Shown: positions 16,666 through 25,913, counted from the first letter of the stretch. The stretch is 64,000 nucleotides of DNA from Acinetobacter sp. ANC 4178 (GCF_004331175.1 NZ_SJOD01000001.1:682001-746000); one strand, 5' to 3'. The notes: generated by a model not told the origin, from the letters alone. Numbers and translations are program-made.

Positions 16666-17479
16666 GTTCTAAACCTCCACTGGCTTGCACCAGCAATTGC
16701 GATAAATGTGAACATTGTTTGATGAATGATTCCGAGGTACGGAAGGACTCGTCACGCTGAATCGGGCCATCGATTTCAATATCTGCCACAATTCGACCTG
16801 GGCGTGCGCCCATTACAATCACACGTGAAGACAAATACACCGCTTCGTAAATACTGTGCGTAACAAACACCACCGTTAAATCACGTTCTGACCAGAGTTT
16901 TCGGATATCACCGTCTAACTTGTGTCGCGTAAATTCATCTAATGCACCAAAGGGTTCATCCATAAGCAATAAGTCAGGCTCAGTCACTAAAGCTCGGGCT
17001 AAAGATGCTCGCATCTGCATACCGCCTGAAAGCTCTCTTGGATAAGCTTTGGTAAAGTTTTCTAAACCCACGGCTTTTAAGGCTGCATGTACTTGAGGAC
17101 TGCTATTCGATTTTGCAACGCCTTGTAAATCTAAGGGTAAACGTGCGTTATCTTCGATATTTGCCCACGGCATCAAAGTGGCTTCTTGGAACACCATTGC
17201 CATTTTACATTGTGACTGGATATCGTTTTTTCCATTCCAGCGTACTTGTCCTGCGGAAGGCTGTTCTAAGTCAGCAAACATTTTTAATAAGGTACTTTTG
17301 CCACAGCCCGATGGCCCCAGCAAGGAAATAATTTCTCCACGGGCAATGTCTAAATCTAAACGTTCTAAGGCTTTAGTCCCATTTGGATAGGTTTTTTCTA
17401 CTCCGCGTGCCATGAGCATAGGAGCAATAAAACTGGTGGATGCTTGTCGTAAATCATCAATGGGTAATGCGAAATTCAT
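16658..17479 (-). CDS. ABC transporter ATP-binding protein
   Basis: A 273-residue ATPase. Walker A GPSGCGKST is near residues 55-63, the signature LSGGMQMR near 148-155, Walker B LLLMDEPFGALDE near 168-180 and the switch histidine in VFVTHS near 204. It energises the permease encoded immediately downstream. The sequence is of the SsuB/TauB/ThiZ group. A GGGGAAAC ribosome-binding region precedes its ATG. Confidence 0.93.
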   Translation of the reverse strand: MNFALPIDDLRQASTSFIAPMLMARGVEKTYPNGTKALERLDLDIARGEIISLLGPSGCGKSTLLKMFADLEQPSAGQVRWNGKNDIQSQCKMAMVFQEATLMPWANIEDNARLPLDLQGVAKSNSSPQVHAALKAVGLENFTKAYPRELSGGMQMRASLARALVTEPDLLLMDEPFGALDEFTRHKLDGDIRKLWSERDLTVVFVTHSIYEAVYLSSRVIVMGARPGRIVADIEIDGPIQRDESFRTSESFIKQCSHLSQLLVQASGGLEHE

Positions 17480-17529
17480 GAGGTTTCCCCTTCAGGCAAC
17501 TGCCTTATTTTATTAACCTTTGCTTTACG

Positions 17530-18510
17530 TTATTTTTTCACAGGACTCACAAACTGAGTGGTATAGGCTGCTTTCCAATTCACCTTCGCATCCAACAATC
17601 CAGCACCGACCATAAAGTCGCGCGTGGCTTTCCAACGAGCATCGGTCATGACACCAAGACCTTTAGTTTTGGCATCGCCGCCATCAATTAAATGTAATTT
17701 TTTCATTTGTCCTACGGCAAAAGCCAATAAATCATCCTGCATGTTTGGATTTTCTTTTTTAATGACGGCATTGCCGAGTCTTGGATCTGCTAAATAGTTT
17801 TTCCAACCTTCCATAGAGGCTTTAACAAAACGTTGTAGCACTTCTGGCTTAGTCTGAATAACATCGTTACGGGTGACCAAAATACCGCCATAAGCAGGAT
17901 AACCTGCATCTGCAAACAAGAAGAATTTACTGGATGGTTCTGCTTTTTTGGCTTGGAAAACTTCGGAAGTGGCATAGGCTTGTTGTGCAACATTCTTCCC
18001 TGCAAGGAAAGGTTGCATATTGAAGGTGTACGGACGAGCTTGCGAAGCATCTAATTTATATTTAGTTTTTAACCATGGCCACCAACTGGCTTGCCCACTG
18101 GTCGAGACCAAAACGGTTTTGCCTTTTAAATCACTCAGCGATTTCACATCACTGTGCGTGAGCATGCCTTGCGGATCAAACTGGAATGGCGCAGCAATGG
18201 CTTTAATTGGAAACTTGCTTTCCATGCCTTTCAGCACTTGCAAGTCGTAGTTAATAATAATGTCGGCACGTTTAGACAACAACAGCGTCATATTATTGAC
18301 CTGTGGCCCACCAATTTTAATTTCTACATCTAAACCATATTTTTTATAAATACCTTGCGCCAAAGCTTGGTAATAACCGCCTTGTTCAGCTTGTGCGTAC
18401 CACGTGGTTTGCAGCACCAATTTATCCGCTGCATGTGTAAATGAACTGAACCACAAAGCACTAGCAAGGAGAGCTAAACGACCTTTGCCTACACGGTGAT
18501 GAATTTTCAT
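17530..18510 (-). CDS. NMT1/THI5-like ABC substrate-binding protein
   Basis: A 326-residue periplasmic binding protein with a signal peptide (MKIHHRVGKGRLALLAS...FTHAA, cleavage near residue 28). The NMT1/THI5-like fold starts with LQTTWYAQAEQGGYYQALAQG. The start is the ATG at 18510; the open frame continues to 18648, but that part is the mRNA leader. The Shine-Dalgarno AGGGG, eight bases before the start, is paired in a nine-base stem (18517-18565). It is the first gene of the importer-deaminase operon. NMT1-type proteins near purine genes are thought to bind xanthine or urate; ligand identity here is inferred. Confidence 0.88.
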   Translation of the reverse strand: MKIHHRVGKGRLALLASALWFSSFTHAADKLVLQTTWYAQAEQGGYYQALAQGIYKKYGLDVEIKIGGPQVNNMTLLLSKRADIIINYDLQVLKGMESKFPIKAIAAPFQFDPQGMLTHSDVKSLSDLKGKTVLVSTSGQASWWPWLKTKYKLDASQARPYTFNMQPFLAGKNVAQQAYATSEVFQAKKAEPSSKFFLFADAGYPAYGGILVTRNDVIQTKPEVLQRFVKASMEGWKNYLADPRLGNAVIKKENPNMQDDLLAFAVGQMKKLHLIDGGDAKTKGLGVMTDARWKATRDFMVGAGLLDAKVNWKAAYTTQFVSPVKK

Positions 18511-18516
18511 AAGTAA

Positions 18517-18565
18517 TACCCCTAATATATGCATGAACTCATTTTTGCTATTCTTTTTAGGGGTA
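18517..18565 (-). promoter_or_regulatory. Candidate NMT1-motif (xanthine/urate) riboswitch sequestering the SD
   Basis: On the minus strand TACCCCTAA (18565-18557) pairs perfectly with TTAGGGGTA (18525-18517). The 31-base interior can form a second small helix, AUGA/UCAU with flanking GC pairs and an A bulge, between two A/U-rich internal-loop strands. The 3' arm contains the Shine-Dalgarno of the NMT1-like gene. Size, two-helix layout, SD masking and gene context fit what I recall of the NMT1 RNA motif, a xanthine/urate riboswitch. The match to its conserved loop bases has not been checked. Confidence 0.5.
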
Positions 18566-19066
18566 AATTTTTCGGATAGATTTACTCTCAAAGCCAAGTC
18601 AGACTTAACCTTGTCCCCTAAAGAGGAACAGCCAACGCTGTAGAGCAATGTCCCATGTGTAAACTACACACTAACCGCTTATACTCAGACTAGATTTAGC
18701 AAGCTCTGTGCCAGTTTTATTTTTTTAATCTTTTTCATCGTTTTAGTTTTAAAGAAACCTAGTTTTCAATTTCTACGCAGAGCAGATCAAACAGAAATAG
18801 TGATCTCTCCAAACCTTCGTCTTTAAACCCATCAATAAGTGCACCAATTTATAGCAGCATACTGTGCAAAAATGATTCAAAAATTGAACCTGTTTTTGCG
18901 CCGATTCAACACGCGCTAAAAATCGCATGGCGGTGCTTCTTCATGTTCTATTTTTCAGCCTTCATCACATTGGTATAAAAAATGCTTATCTTTAGTCCGA
19001 GTAGAAGCGTTCAGCAAAGATTATCCTTTTCATCATCTTTGTGGGTCATTGCTCAGAAATATGCCT
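18566..19066. other. Divergent intergenic region, importer operon and oxygenase
   Basis: Contains the 5' leader of the importer operon and must hold promoters for both directions. Beyond the elements listed on either side I find no gene, operator matching the CTGGTC palindromes, or RNA. Confidence 0.6.
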
Positions 19067-19089
19067 ATGTTCTTACCTGTTAGGAACAT
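19067..19089. promoter_or_regulatory. Imperfect inverted repeat upstream of the 2OG oxygenase gene
   Basis: ATGTTC (19067-19072) and GAACAT (19084-19089) with partial inner symmetry. Possible operator; no regulator identified. Confidence 0.35.
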
Positions 19090-19108
19090 GTGGCTTTTTT
19101 TGACCAAA

Positions 19109-19145
19109 ATGACCCGATTTTTGATCTACAGCAAAATTGGGTCAT
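19109..19145 (+). promoter_or_regulatory. 13-base inverted repeat in the 2OG oxygenase leader
   Basis: ATGACCCGATTTT (19109-19121) and AAAATTGGGTCAT (19133-19145) pair over 13 positions with one G-T pair and an 11-base loop, ending 26 bases before the start codon. It could be an operator or a leader RNA hairpin. Confidence 0.55.
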
Positions 19146-19171
19146 CTATATCCAAAATTTGAGGTAGAGAG

Positions 19172-20182
19172 ATGAACAGTGTAAATATGAACCCAATAGC
19201 TGAAGAAGATTACAGCTTGGACGAATTAAAAAAAGAGGCACGTATGGGTGCCTTTGGCGAAGAAACCTTTGAACGTGAAGTTCGCGTGATTGATTTGTCG
19301 GATTTTGAACAGCGTAAATACCAAATTGCCGATGAACTCTGGAATGCGGCAACTGATATTGGCTTTTTCCAAGTGTCGCATCATGGCATTCCACTCGATC
19401 AAATTCATGATGCCTTTGCCATGACCGAGCAATTTTTTAAACTCCCTGATCAAGTCAAAGCACAATATCCGTTAAACCGTAACGCGGGTTGGGAAAGTAA
19501 GGCACAAATTCGTCCTTCTACCCACACGCCTGACCAAAAAGAATCGTATCAAATCACTCGCCCACGGATGATGGGCTTATATCCTTCAGAGCAAGAGTTG
19601 CCTAATTTCAAACAAACCATGTTGGAATTTGAACACGCCTGTTGGGAAGTTGGGATGAAAATTTTATCCTGCTTTGCCTATAAACTGGGCTTTGCCGATG
19701 ATTTCTTTAGCCATGCGCACAATCCTGAGCAAGAAACCTATCAAAGTACCCTGCGCATGTTGCATTACTATGCAGTAGATCCTGTGCTGAAAGACCAATT
19801 GGGCTTATGGCGTGCAGGTGCACATACCGACTTTGACTGCTTAACTTTATTGTTTCAACGCAACGGACAAGGCGGGCTGCAAGTTTGCCCAGGTAAAGAT
19901 ATGCAACAACAATGGACCAGTATTCAGCCCCGTGATGATGTGATTACCTGCAACATTGGCGATATGCTGATGCGTTGGAGTGATGACCAACTCCCCTCCA
20001 ATTTCCACCGCGTAAAAAACCCTGAAGCGCACGAATATCAAGGTGCACGTTATAGTTTGGCATTCTTTTGCCAAGCCAATGAAGATGTGTTAATTGAAAG
20101 CCCTGCGCATAAATATCCTGCCATTACCGCACGTGAATATTTAAAACAACGCATTAGCGCTAACTTTGAAGGAAAATACTAA
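19172..20182 (+). CDS. 2-oxoglutarate/Fe(II) oxygenase, isopenicillin-N-synthase family
   Basis: A 336-residue non-haem iron oxygenase: an N-terminal DIOX_N domain (about 34-150) and the double-stranded beta-helix core. The iron triad H218, D220 and H279 and the 2OG-binding R293 (in RYS) are present, so it should be active. It uses 2-oxoglutarate and oxygen to hydroxylate or oxidise a small molecule. GAGG lies seven bases before the ATG. Placement between a purine importer/deaminase operon and allantoicase suggests a purine or ureide substrate, for example xanthine in place of a molybdenum dehydrogenase, but this is untested. Confidence 0.9.
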   Translation: MNSVNMNPIAEEDYSLDELKKEARMGAFGEETFEREVRVIDLSDFEQRKYQIADELWNAATDIGFFQVSHHGIPLDQIHDAFAMTEQFFKLPDQVKAQYPLNRNAGWESKAQIRPSTHTPDQKESYQITRPRMMGLYPSEQELPNFKQTMLEFEHACWEVGMKILSCFAYKLGFADDFFSHAHNPEQETYQSTLRMLHYYAVDPVLKDQLGLWRAGAHTDFDCLTLLFQRNGQGGLQVCPGKDMQQQWTSIQPRDDVITCNIGDMLMRWSDDQLPSNFHRVKNPEAHEYQGARYSLAFFCQANEDVLIESPAHKYPAITAREYLKQRISANFEGKY

Positions 20183-20195
20183 ACCGTTCACACAG

Positions 20196-20732
20196 TCAGG
20201 GCAGAACTAGCTCTGGCTGTGTATGCGATTCTACAATCCAAACTGGTTGTGAAAGTGTATGCACATCACAATTATGACCGTCACCAATCCGATCAATTAC
20301 CAAAAAGTCACTTTCATCTTCCAAAGTGATTAATGGATGATGCCAAACCCCTTGATGATAGGTTACACCCTGCTGACCGTTGCTTAGGAATGCAAAGATT
20401 TGCTGCTCATTTGGCTGCTCATCATTCAGTGGCAAAGCCACGACAACCATAAACCTCTGTCCCGCTAAAGGCATAAAAGATTGCGAACCTAGAGGATGGC
20501 GTTCGAGCATTTCAATTTGAAAAGGGACTCTGATTGCGGTTAGGTTATGAAAAATGCTCACCCCGACTGCACCATTTTCGTCACTCACTTGGGGCAAAGA
20601 CAGTGCATGAAAGCGCTGAGTCAACCCCTGATTTATAGCAAACTGATCTCGCCCTTGAGTTTCAATCACATCGCCAAAAGAAGCAAAACCTTCTCGTGTT
20701 AAGGGCTGAATAATAATGGCTTGTTCAGGCAT
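20196..20732 (-). CDS. allA: Ureidoglycolate lyase
   Basis: A 178-residue ureidoglycolate lyase of the AllA family, splitting ureidoglycolate to glyoxylate and urea, the last step of the pathway. Family features include FASFGDVIE near residue 17, FHNLTAIRVPFQIEMLERHPLGSQSFMPL-type core (about 62-92, cupin strands) and GVWHHPL near 130. The frame is open seven codons further (20753), but GGAGG lies five bases before MPEQ, so 20732 is used. It follows allantoicase by 65 bases on the same strand and converges with the oxygenase gene. Confidence 0.92.
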   Translation of the reverse strand: MPEQAIIIQPLTREGFASFGDVIETQGRDQFAINQGLTQRFHALSLPQVSDENGAVGVSIFHNLTAIRVPFQIEMLERHPLGSQSFMPLAGQRFMVVVALPLNDEQPNEQQIFAFLSNGQQGVTYHQGVWHHPLITLEDESDFLVIDRIGDGHNCDVHTLSQPVWIVESHTQPELVLP

Positions 20733-20797
20733 AGTTCCTCCTTCACTGTTCATTCTACAGATTCAGCATCTCGTCACCGATGCTGTCCTCCTGTTTG

Positions 20798-21805
20798 TTA
20801 TTGTCCCGACATTTTTCCCCAAAGGCGAATACGGCTAATTCCACCGTCAGGAATCATATTGACGCGAATATAATTGACCTTGTGATGTGGCAAAATTTCA
20901 CTGGTATAGCCATGTTTATGGTCCATGCTTAAAGGTTGTTGCTCAAGTAAAAATGACCAGAACATACTTTGCGGAATGAGCTGTGCATCCGTAGCATTTT
21001 CCACATACGCTGCTTGAATGGAGCAAAAGGCAGGGAAATTGCCTTTAAAAAAAGCGGTATCGACTTCAATCTGCTCGACTTGTCCTGCTTGCCCCAAGGC
21101 AATAATGCACCAGTCAAACCCTGGCGCACGGCGTCGTTTGGTCTCCCAACCATCTCCCATATTTAAACCTGCATCAGGTTTAATCAAATTATTGGGATGA
21201 CCAAAATGCGCATCACTAAACGCCACAATACGCCCGCCATTTTTCAGCCCTATTAAATCCAGTACTTGATCAGGCTCAATATTTTCTAAGACCACCTGAC
21301 CATAGACTCTTAAACGTGCAATACCGCCATCTGGGAAAATATTGATTCGAATATGGGTAACTTTATGAGACTCACACTGAAAAAAATGATGTTGATCGGG
21401 TGACAGTACCGAATTATTCAGTAAAGGTAACCATTCGACCTGATCCAACTGATCCTCTGCTGCATAACAGCCTTCTATGGATGCCGATGCAGGATAGTTT
21501 CCAGTAAAGAACGAAGTATCAATATCGAAACCTGAAACCATACCTGCAACACCTAAACGGACAATACACCAGTCATAGCCTGCTTCACGTTTGCGTCGTG
21601 TTTCCCAACCATCCATCCATTTACCATTATCGTCATATTTACCATCGATAAATTGCGCGGGTTCAGTTTGTAACATGCGTTCTGCTGCGGCAAAAAACTG
21701 ATCCGAACACGACACAATGCTGGCGCCAATACGTGCATCAGCTAAGTTGGTCAGACCGTTCAAGTCCTTGGGTAAATCTACAGCTTTGGCAATATGCACC
21801 GTCAT
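20798..21805 (-). CDS. alc: Allantoicase
   Basis: A 335-residue allantoicase, hydrolysing allantoate to ureidoglycolate and urea. It shows the family's internal duplication: two jelly-roll repeats, each with a DGWETRRKR/DGWETKRRR motif followed by G(Y/F)DWCI(V/I) (about 65-85 and 228-248) and INIFPDGGIARLRVYG / VNMIPDGGISRIRLWG (about 168-183 and 315-331). It heads an operon with allA. Its promoter region is shared with the divergent FadR-type regulator and holds the palindrome at 21857-21869. Confidence 0.96.
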   Translation of the reverse strand: MTVHIAKAVDLPKDLNGLTNLADARIGASIVSCSDQFFAAAERMLQTEPAQFIDGKYDDNGKWMDGWETRRKREAGYDWCIVRLGVAGMVSGFDIDTSFFTGNYPASASIEGCYAAEDQLDQVEWLPLLNNSVLSPDQHHFFQCESHKVTHIRINIFPDGGIARLRVYGQVVLENIEPDQVLDLIGLKNGGRIVAFSDAHFGHPNNLIKPDAGLNMGDGWETKRRRAPGFDWCIIALGQAGQVEQIEVDTAFFKGNFPAFCSIQAAYVENATDAQLIPQSMFWSFLLEQQPLSMDHKHGYTSEILPHHKVNYIRVNMIPDGGISRIRLWGKMSGQ

Positions 21806-21856
21806 TGATCATTCCTAACATTATCTTTGTTTAAGCTTATGCAAAATCCAGTCCAA

Positions 21857-21869
21857 CTGGTCTGACCTG
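21857..21869. promoter_or_regulatory. Operator-like palindrome between alc and the FadR-type gene
   Basis: CTGGTCTGACCTG, one base from a perfect palindrome. It matches elements at 22996-23010 and 29694-29706 and the TGGT-N3-ACCA style of FadR-family operators. Confidence 0.7.
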
Positions 21870-21967
21870 TTGTAAAAATCTTGCTTATTTTTCTGCTAAA
21901 ACGAAACCTTTTGATTTTTTTGTGTAGAATCAAGTTGTTCGTTTTTGATTAGGATGCAGCCGCTATT

Positions 21968-22684
21968 ATGAAGTCACAAGCCATGCTCAATGGAAAATCA
22001 TCTCAGGTGACTGAGCAAGCTGTAGAAGTGATTCATCAACGCATTCAGCAAGGGATTTATGATGTCGGTTCTATTCTGCCCTCGCAGCGCGAGTTGGCAC
22101 TGCAACTGGGTATTAGTCGAGCATCTTTACGCGAAGCGGTCACGCGGCTGGCGGCTTTAGGTTTACTTGAAATTAAAGCGGGTAAAGGCGTCTATGTAAT
22201 TTCACAGCACAGCCAAGCCGCTGAGCAATGGGATGGCAAACACCGTGTCTCCCTAAAAGACTTTTATCAATTACGCTATGTCTTGGAAAGCTTTTCTGCC
22301 CTCTTGGCCTGTGAATATTTAAGCCCTGAAGATAAAACCTTACTCCAGCAATATCATGAACAACTCACCCATGCCATTCAGCAACAAAATTGGCAAGCCG
22401 CATCTGAATATGACTACGCCTTCCACCAACACATTATTGATTTAAGCCATAATCAGTCGATTATTCAAACACTTAAAATGCATACAGAGTGGATCAAAAA
22501 GAGTCAAATGTTACCCTTCTTACAACCCAATTTAGCCTTTAAAACCGTGCAAGAACATGAAGCCATCTTAAAAGCACTCTGCTTACAAGATGCTTTAGCC
22601 GCAGAAAAAGCCATGCAAGCGCACATTATTGGAGCAGCACAACGCGCAGGTGTTTATTTTTCCAGACATCAAGTTTTAAATTAA
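21968..22684 (+). CDS. GntR/FadR-family transcriptional regulator
   Basis: A 238-residue regulator with an N-terminal winged helix (residues about 15-78, with [35 protein letters not shown] recognition pattern) and a C-terminal all-helical FCD effector domain (about 90-225). It is transcribed away from alc-allA. Three similar palindromes in front of alc/gntR, hpxO and uraD make it the likely repressor of the urate-allantoin genes. The effector (allantoin, allantoate or another ureide) cannot be read from sequence. Confidence 0.92.
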   Translation: MKSQAMLNGKSSQVTEQAVEVIHQRIQQGIYDVGSILPSQRELALQLGISRASLREAVTRLAALGLLEIKAGKGVYVISQHSQAAEQWDGKHRVSLKDFYQLRYVLESFSALLACEYLSPEDKTLLQQYHEQLTHAIQQQNWQAASEYDYAFHQHIIDLSHNQSIIQTLKMHTEWIKKSQMLPFLQPNLAFKTVQEHEAILKALCLQDALAAEKAMQAHIIGAAQRAGVYFSRHQVLN

Positions 22685-23098
22685 TGTAACCGCCCTGAAC
22701 TGAGTTAAACGTTAAGACTAGGGAAAAGTACTGTAATTTGAACCAATATTTTCATTGAGGAAAACGCCATACTCCTACCAGCTTGAAAGTACTTGGTAAT
22801 ATTGACGCCAATTAAAATTTGAACTGAACTCAAAAATATTTCAAATCATTATGGATGAATGCCTTAATCGAATTTAGTTCATCTTTGAAAATATCCCATC
22901 ATCCACCGTTTTTTCCAATCCTGCACCACTTTCATTCATAGAATGAAACAACACAATGCAACGCTGCTTTTTATGCCATTTCATAAAGCATAAACACTGG
23001 TCATACCAGTAAAACCAGTCTTATAAAATTGGCACAGTTCTCGCTTAATCCTGCTTATACATTTTATTTTTTAAACAGAATAGATAAGGTTCTCATCG
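22685..23098. other. Intergenic region before hpxO
   Basis: About 410 bases with no supported gene. The only feature found is the palindrome at 22996-23010, about 90 bases before the hpxO start. Confidence 0.6.
22996..23010. promoter_or_regulatory. Operator-like palindrome upstream of hpxO
   Basis: ACTGGTCATACCAGT, perfect six-base arms around three bases, of the same type as those before alc and uraD. Confidence 0.72.
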
Positions 23099-24256
23099 AT
23101 GAAAATTGCAATTGTCGGTGCAGGTATGGGCGGTTTGACCGCAGGTATCGCATTAAAAAAATTTGGGCATCAAGTCACTATTTACGAGCAAACCACCGAA
23201 ATTTTACCTGTCGGTGCCGCAATTTCACTGTGGTCAAATGGGGTCAAATGTTTGAACTATTTGGGCTTAACCCATGAGATTCAAGCCTTGGGTGGCGCAA
23301 TGGAATCGCTGGCTTATGTGGATGGCTTAAATCAGCAAACCATGACGCAATTTAGTCTGACCCCACTATATAAAGAAGTCGGACAAAAAGCCTATCCTGT
23401 GGCGCGTGCCGATTTACAAAATTTATTGATGCAACATTTTGGTCCGCAAGATATTCAGTTAGGCAAAAAAATGATTGGCATTGAAGAACATGCTGCGCAT
23501 GTCTGCATTCAATTTCAAGATGGATCTGCGGCGGATGCCGATTTGCTGATTGGAGCAGATGGAACCCATTCCCTCACCCGCCAATACGTGCTCGGTCACA
23601 ATGTGGAACGTCGCTATGCAGGCTATGTCAATTGGAATGGTTTGGTCGAAATTGATGAAGGCTTAGCACCAGCACAACAGTGGACCACCTATATTGGTGA
23701 AGGTAAACGCGTCTCGCTGATGCCCGTTGCCAATAACCGCTTCTACTTCTTTTTTGATGTGCCCCTTGAAGCAGGACTGGACAATCAACGTGATCAATAT
23801 AAAACATCATTAAAACAATATTTTAAAGACTGGTGTGCCCCCGTACAGCAATTAATTGAAAATATAGATGAGCAAAAAACCAATCGTGTCGAAATTCATG
23901 ACATTGAGCCCTTCATGACTTTTTATAAAGGACGTGTGGTTTTATTGGGTGATGCTGCACACAGTACCACGCCTGATATTGGGCAAGGTGGTTGCCAAGC
24001 CATGGAAGATGCGATTTATTTAGCGCGTGCCTTACAAATCAATACCTTTGGGCTGGAAGATGCACTGAATCGCTACCAAAACAAACGCAATGAACGCACC
24101 CGAGAAATGGTACTACGTGCACGTAAACGCTGTGATGTGACCCATATGAAAGATCGTCAACTGACCGAAGAATGGTATCAATCGCTCTATCAAGAGCAAG
24201 GCACGCACATCATGCAAGGCATTATCAGCAATATTGTGGGCAATCCTTTAGATTAA
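23099..24256 (+). CDS. hpxO: FAD-dependent urate hydroxylase
   Basis: A 385-residue flavin monooxygenase converting urate to 5-hydroxyisourate with NADH and oxygen, replacing cofactor-free uricase. The FAD-binding GAGMGG is at residues 7-12, with the DG-type motif LIGADGTHS near 150 and [22 protein letters not shown] in parts near 283-304. The sequence resembles Klebsiella HpxO. AGGT precedes its start ATG at a good distance. It probably has its own promoter under the palindrome upstream, and ends at a terminator facing the SGNH gene. Confidence 0.93.
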   Translation: MKIAIVGAGMGGLTAGIALKKFGHQVTIYEQTTEILPVGAAISLWSNGVKCLNYLGLTHEIQALGGAMESLAYVDGLNQQTMTQFSLTPLYKEVGQKAYPVARADLQNLLMQHFGPQDIQLGKKMIGIEEHAAHVCIQFQDGSAADADLLIGADGTHSLTRQYVLGHNVERRYAGYVNWNGLVEIDEGLAPAQQWTTYIGEGKRVSLMPVANNRFYFFFDVPLEAGLDNQRDQYKTSLKQYFKDWCAPVQQLIENIDEQKTNRVEIHDIEPFMTFYKGRVVLLGDAAHSTTPDIGQGGCQAMEDAIYLARALQINTFGLEDALNRYQNKRNERTREMVLRARKRCDVTHMKDRQLTEEWYQSLYQEQGTHIMQGIISNIVGNPLD

Positions 24257-24311
24257 AAAAAGTTGTGTGAAAAACAACAACTGACTAATTATCAGTTTGT
24301 AATTTTCTGAC

Positions 24312-24344
24312 AAAAAGCCAAATAGTTTATCTATCTGGCTTTTT
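24312..24344. terminator. Terminator between hpxO and the SGNH hydrolase gene
   Basis: AAAAAGCCAAATAG and CTATCTGGCTTTTT pair with one mismatch, with A and T flanks for both directions. Confidence 0.8.
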
Positions 24345-24370
24345 CTTTTTTTGCGGATAAGGTTGAGGAA

Positions 24371-25435
24371 CTAAGATGACATTTCGTTAAAAATCATGTC
24401 AGCGAAAATAGTATTATTGGCTTTATTGGGATGAATCTCATCAAACCAATTGGATACTTTTTTCAGTTTTTCACGGAAATCCATTAAGATGATTTTTCCA
24501 CCATATTCAGGCAGTTTGCTCACTTTCAAAAGAGTTGCATACATATCATTAATCATTTCAGCTATGATAGCCTTTTGCAAATCATGATCTTTGATTTTTC
24601 GTTTTTTTGAGAGATTTTTCCCGATCCAATGCCCAAATCTACCATCACCTGTTTGAATCGGAATAGGGTAGGCATAACTGTTTACGATAATTTTTTCAAC
24701 GGTTTTGCTATATAGCTGCACACCTGAAAAAACCTCTTTGTACCAAAATTCTAGTTGCTCTAATTTATTATAAAACTCTTTGTTTAAATGCTCTCGGGCT
24801 GTCTTATTGGAGTCATAGTCATAAACAAAGGCAGATGTATCGGCTAAAATGTCATTCCCGCCTGCACTAAGTAAAAATACAGTGGCTTTTTCAGTTTTTA
24901 ATGGTGAAACGTATTCTTTCTTAGCGATTATTTCACGTAGCTCTTGACCGGCTCGGGCAATACAATAGATAGCTAAATTCTCATGTTTTTCATCAAGCAT
25001 ATCGATGATGTCTTTATTTAATGGGTGTTGATACCATGAGTCACCTACAGAGATCACAATCTTATCATAGTTGCCAGTTCTTTTTTTATTGAAAAACTTA
25101 TCAATGCGTCTTTCCCTTTCGTAGTCTATGATCATATCTGCAATAGGGTTGAATAGTGATCCAAGGCTAAAATTTATAAATGCTTGATCAGATCGGATGA
25201 GGGAAAAGTGTTGGGTTGGATTGACAACAAATCCTCTACGGTCTTTTACTGCAAGATTCTCACTATCTTGGGTTAGTTCTGTACCATCATTTGCGATGAT
25301 AGTAACGTTCTTTTTCGGAATGTAGTCAAATCCATTTTCTGTATAGATTACATCAACATATTTGGATAGTTCCTTTTTAGAGTCATCGGAATTCTTTAGG
25401 ATGGTTTTAAGTTCATTGATATGAATCGTTTTCAT
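24371..25435 (-). CDS. Cytoplasmic SGNH/GDSL-like hydrolase, function unknown
   Basis: A 354-residue protein whose C-terminal two thirds form an SGNH hydrolase: block I GDSW at 131-134 (nucleophile S133), block III GGND at 192-195 (N194) and block V DEIHPN with D332 and H335. A 120-residue N-terminal region of unknown fold precedes it. There is no signal peptide or membrane segment, so it should act in the cytoplasm, unlike most secreted SGNH esterases. Base composition is more AT-rich than the purine genes on both sides, and nothing links it to them. It looks like an inserted cargo gene. The substrate is unknown. Confidence 0.8.
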   Translation of the reverse strand: MKTIHINELKTILKNSDDSKKELSKYVDVIYTENGFDYIPKKNVTIIANDGTELTQDSENLAVKDRRGFVVNPTQHFSLIRSDQAFINFSLGSLFNPIADMIIDYERERRIDKFFNKKRTGNYDKIVISVGDSWYQHPLNKDIIDMLDEKHENLAIYCIARAGQELREIIAKKEYVSPLKTEKATVFLLSAGGNDILADTSAFVYDYDSNKTAREHLNKEFYNKLEQLEFWYKEVFSGVQLYSKTVEKIIVNSYAYPIPIQTGDGRFGHWIGKNLSKKRKIKDHDLQKAIIAEMINDMYATLLKVSKLPEYGGKIILMDFREKLKKVSNWFDEIHPNKANNTIFADMIFNEMSS

Positions 25436-25880
25436 TGTTATGACCTCTCTTTGCTATTCTTATTGGGCATCGTAAATACAATAATTAAAGTTCTATGCGT
25501 TGGTAATTTTAAGTTGTAAATAATTGAAACGTGTGAATAGTTACTTATTCTTTCTATCAAAGCACGTTGCCGTAAAGAATCTCCCATACTTCTATCACGG
25601 GTGAAATATTTAGCTTTCTAACCATATCTATAAGCTTTATAAGCTACGCAATTACAAACTTAATTTTTATCAAATCCTCTTTCCTGTAAAAGGTCTCTCC
25701 TTACTAAATAACAAAGGAATTATTTCCAATGCTTCACTTTTTAACTGACCATCTGAATATTGAATAAATGTAAGCCAAAATATTATATCCTTTGTTTATC
25801 CAGAAGAAAAAACTAAGCAAGCCATTTATATATTTTCTTTATTATCTAGGTTACTGATAGTTTATATATGTAAAAAAAGT
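25436..25880. other. Intergenic region, SGNH gene to porin
   Basis: About 450 AT-rich bases with no supported gene or RNA. It contains the upstream region of the SGNH gene. Confidence 0.6.
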
Positions 25881-25886
25881 TCGGAA

Positions 25887-25913
25887 CAGCATCCTTGTTT
25901 TAACAGAATGCTG
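25887..25913 (-). terminator. Probable terminator of the porin gene
   Basis: CAGCATCC/GAATGCTG (seven of eight pairs) with an 11-base loop; the minus-strand 3' flank becomes T-rich. Confidence 0.55.

Noticed and set aside
18511..18648. 46-codon upstream extension of the NMT1-like protein
   Set aside because: The extension would precede a good signal peptide and covers the hairpin leader; the signal peptide begins at 18510.
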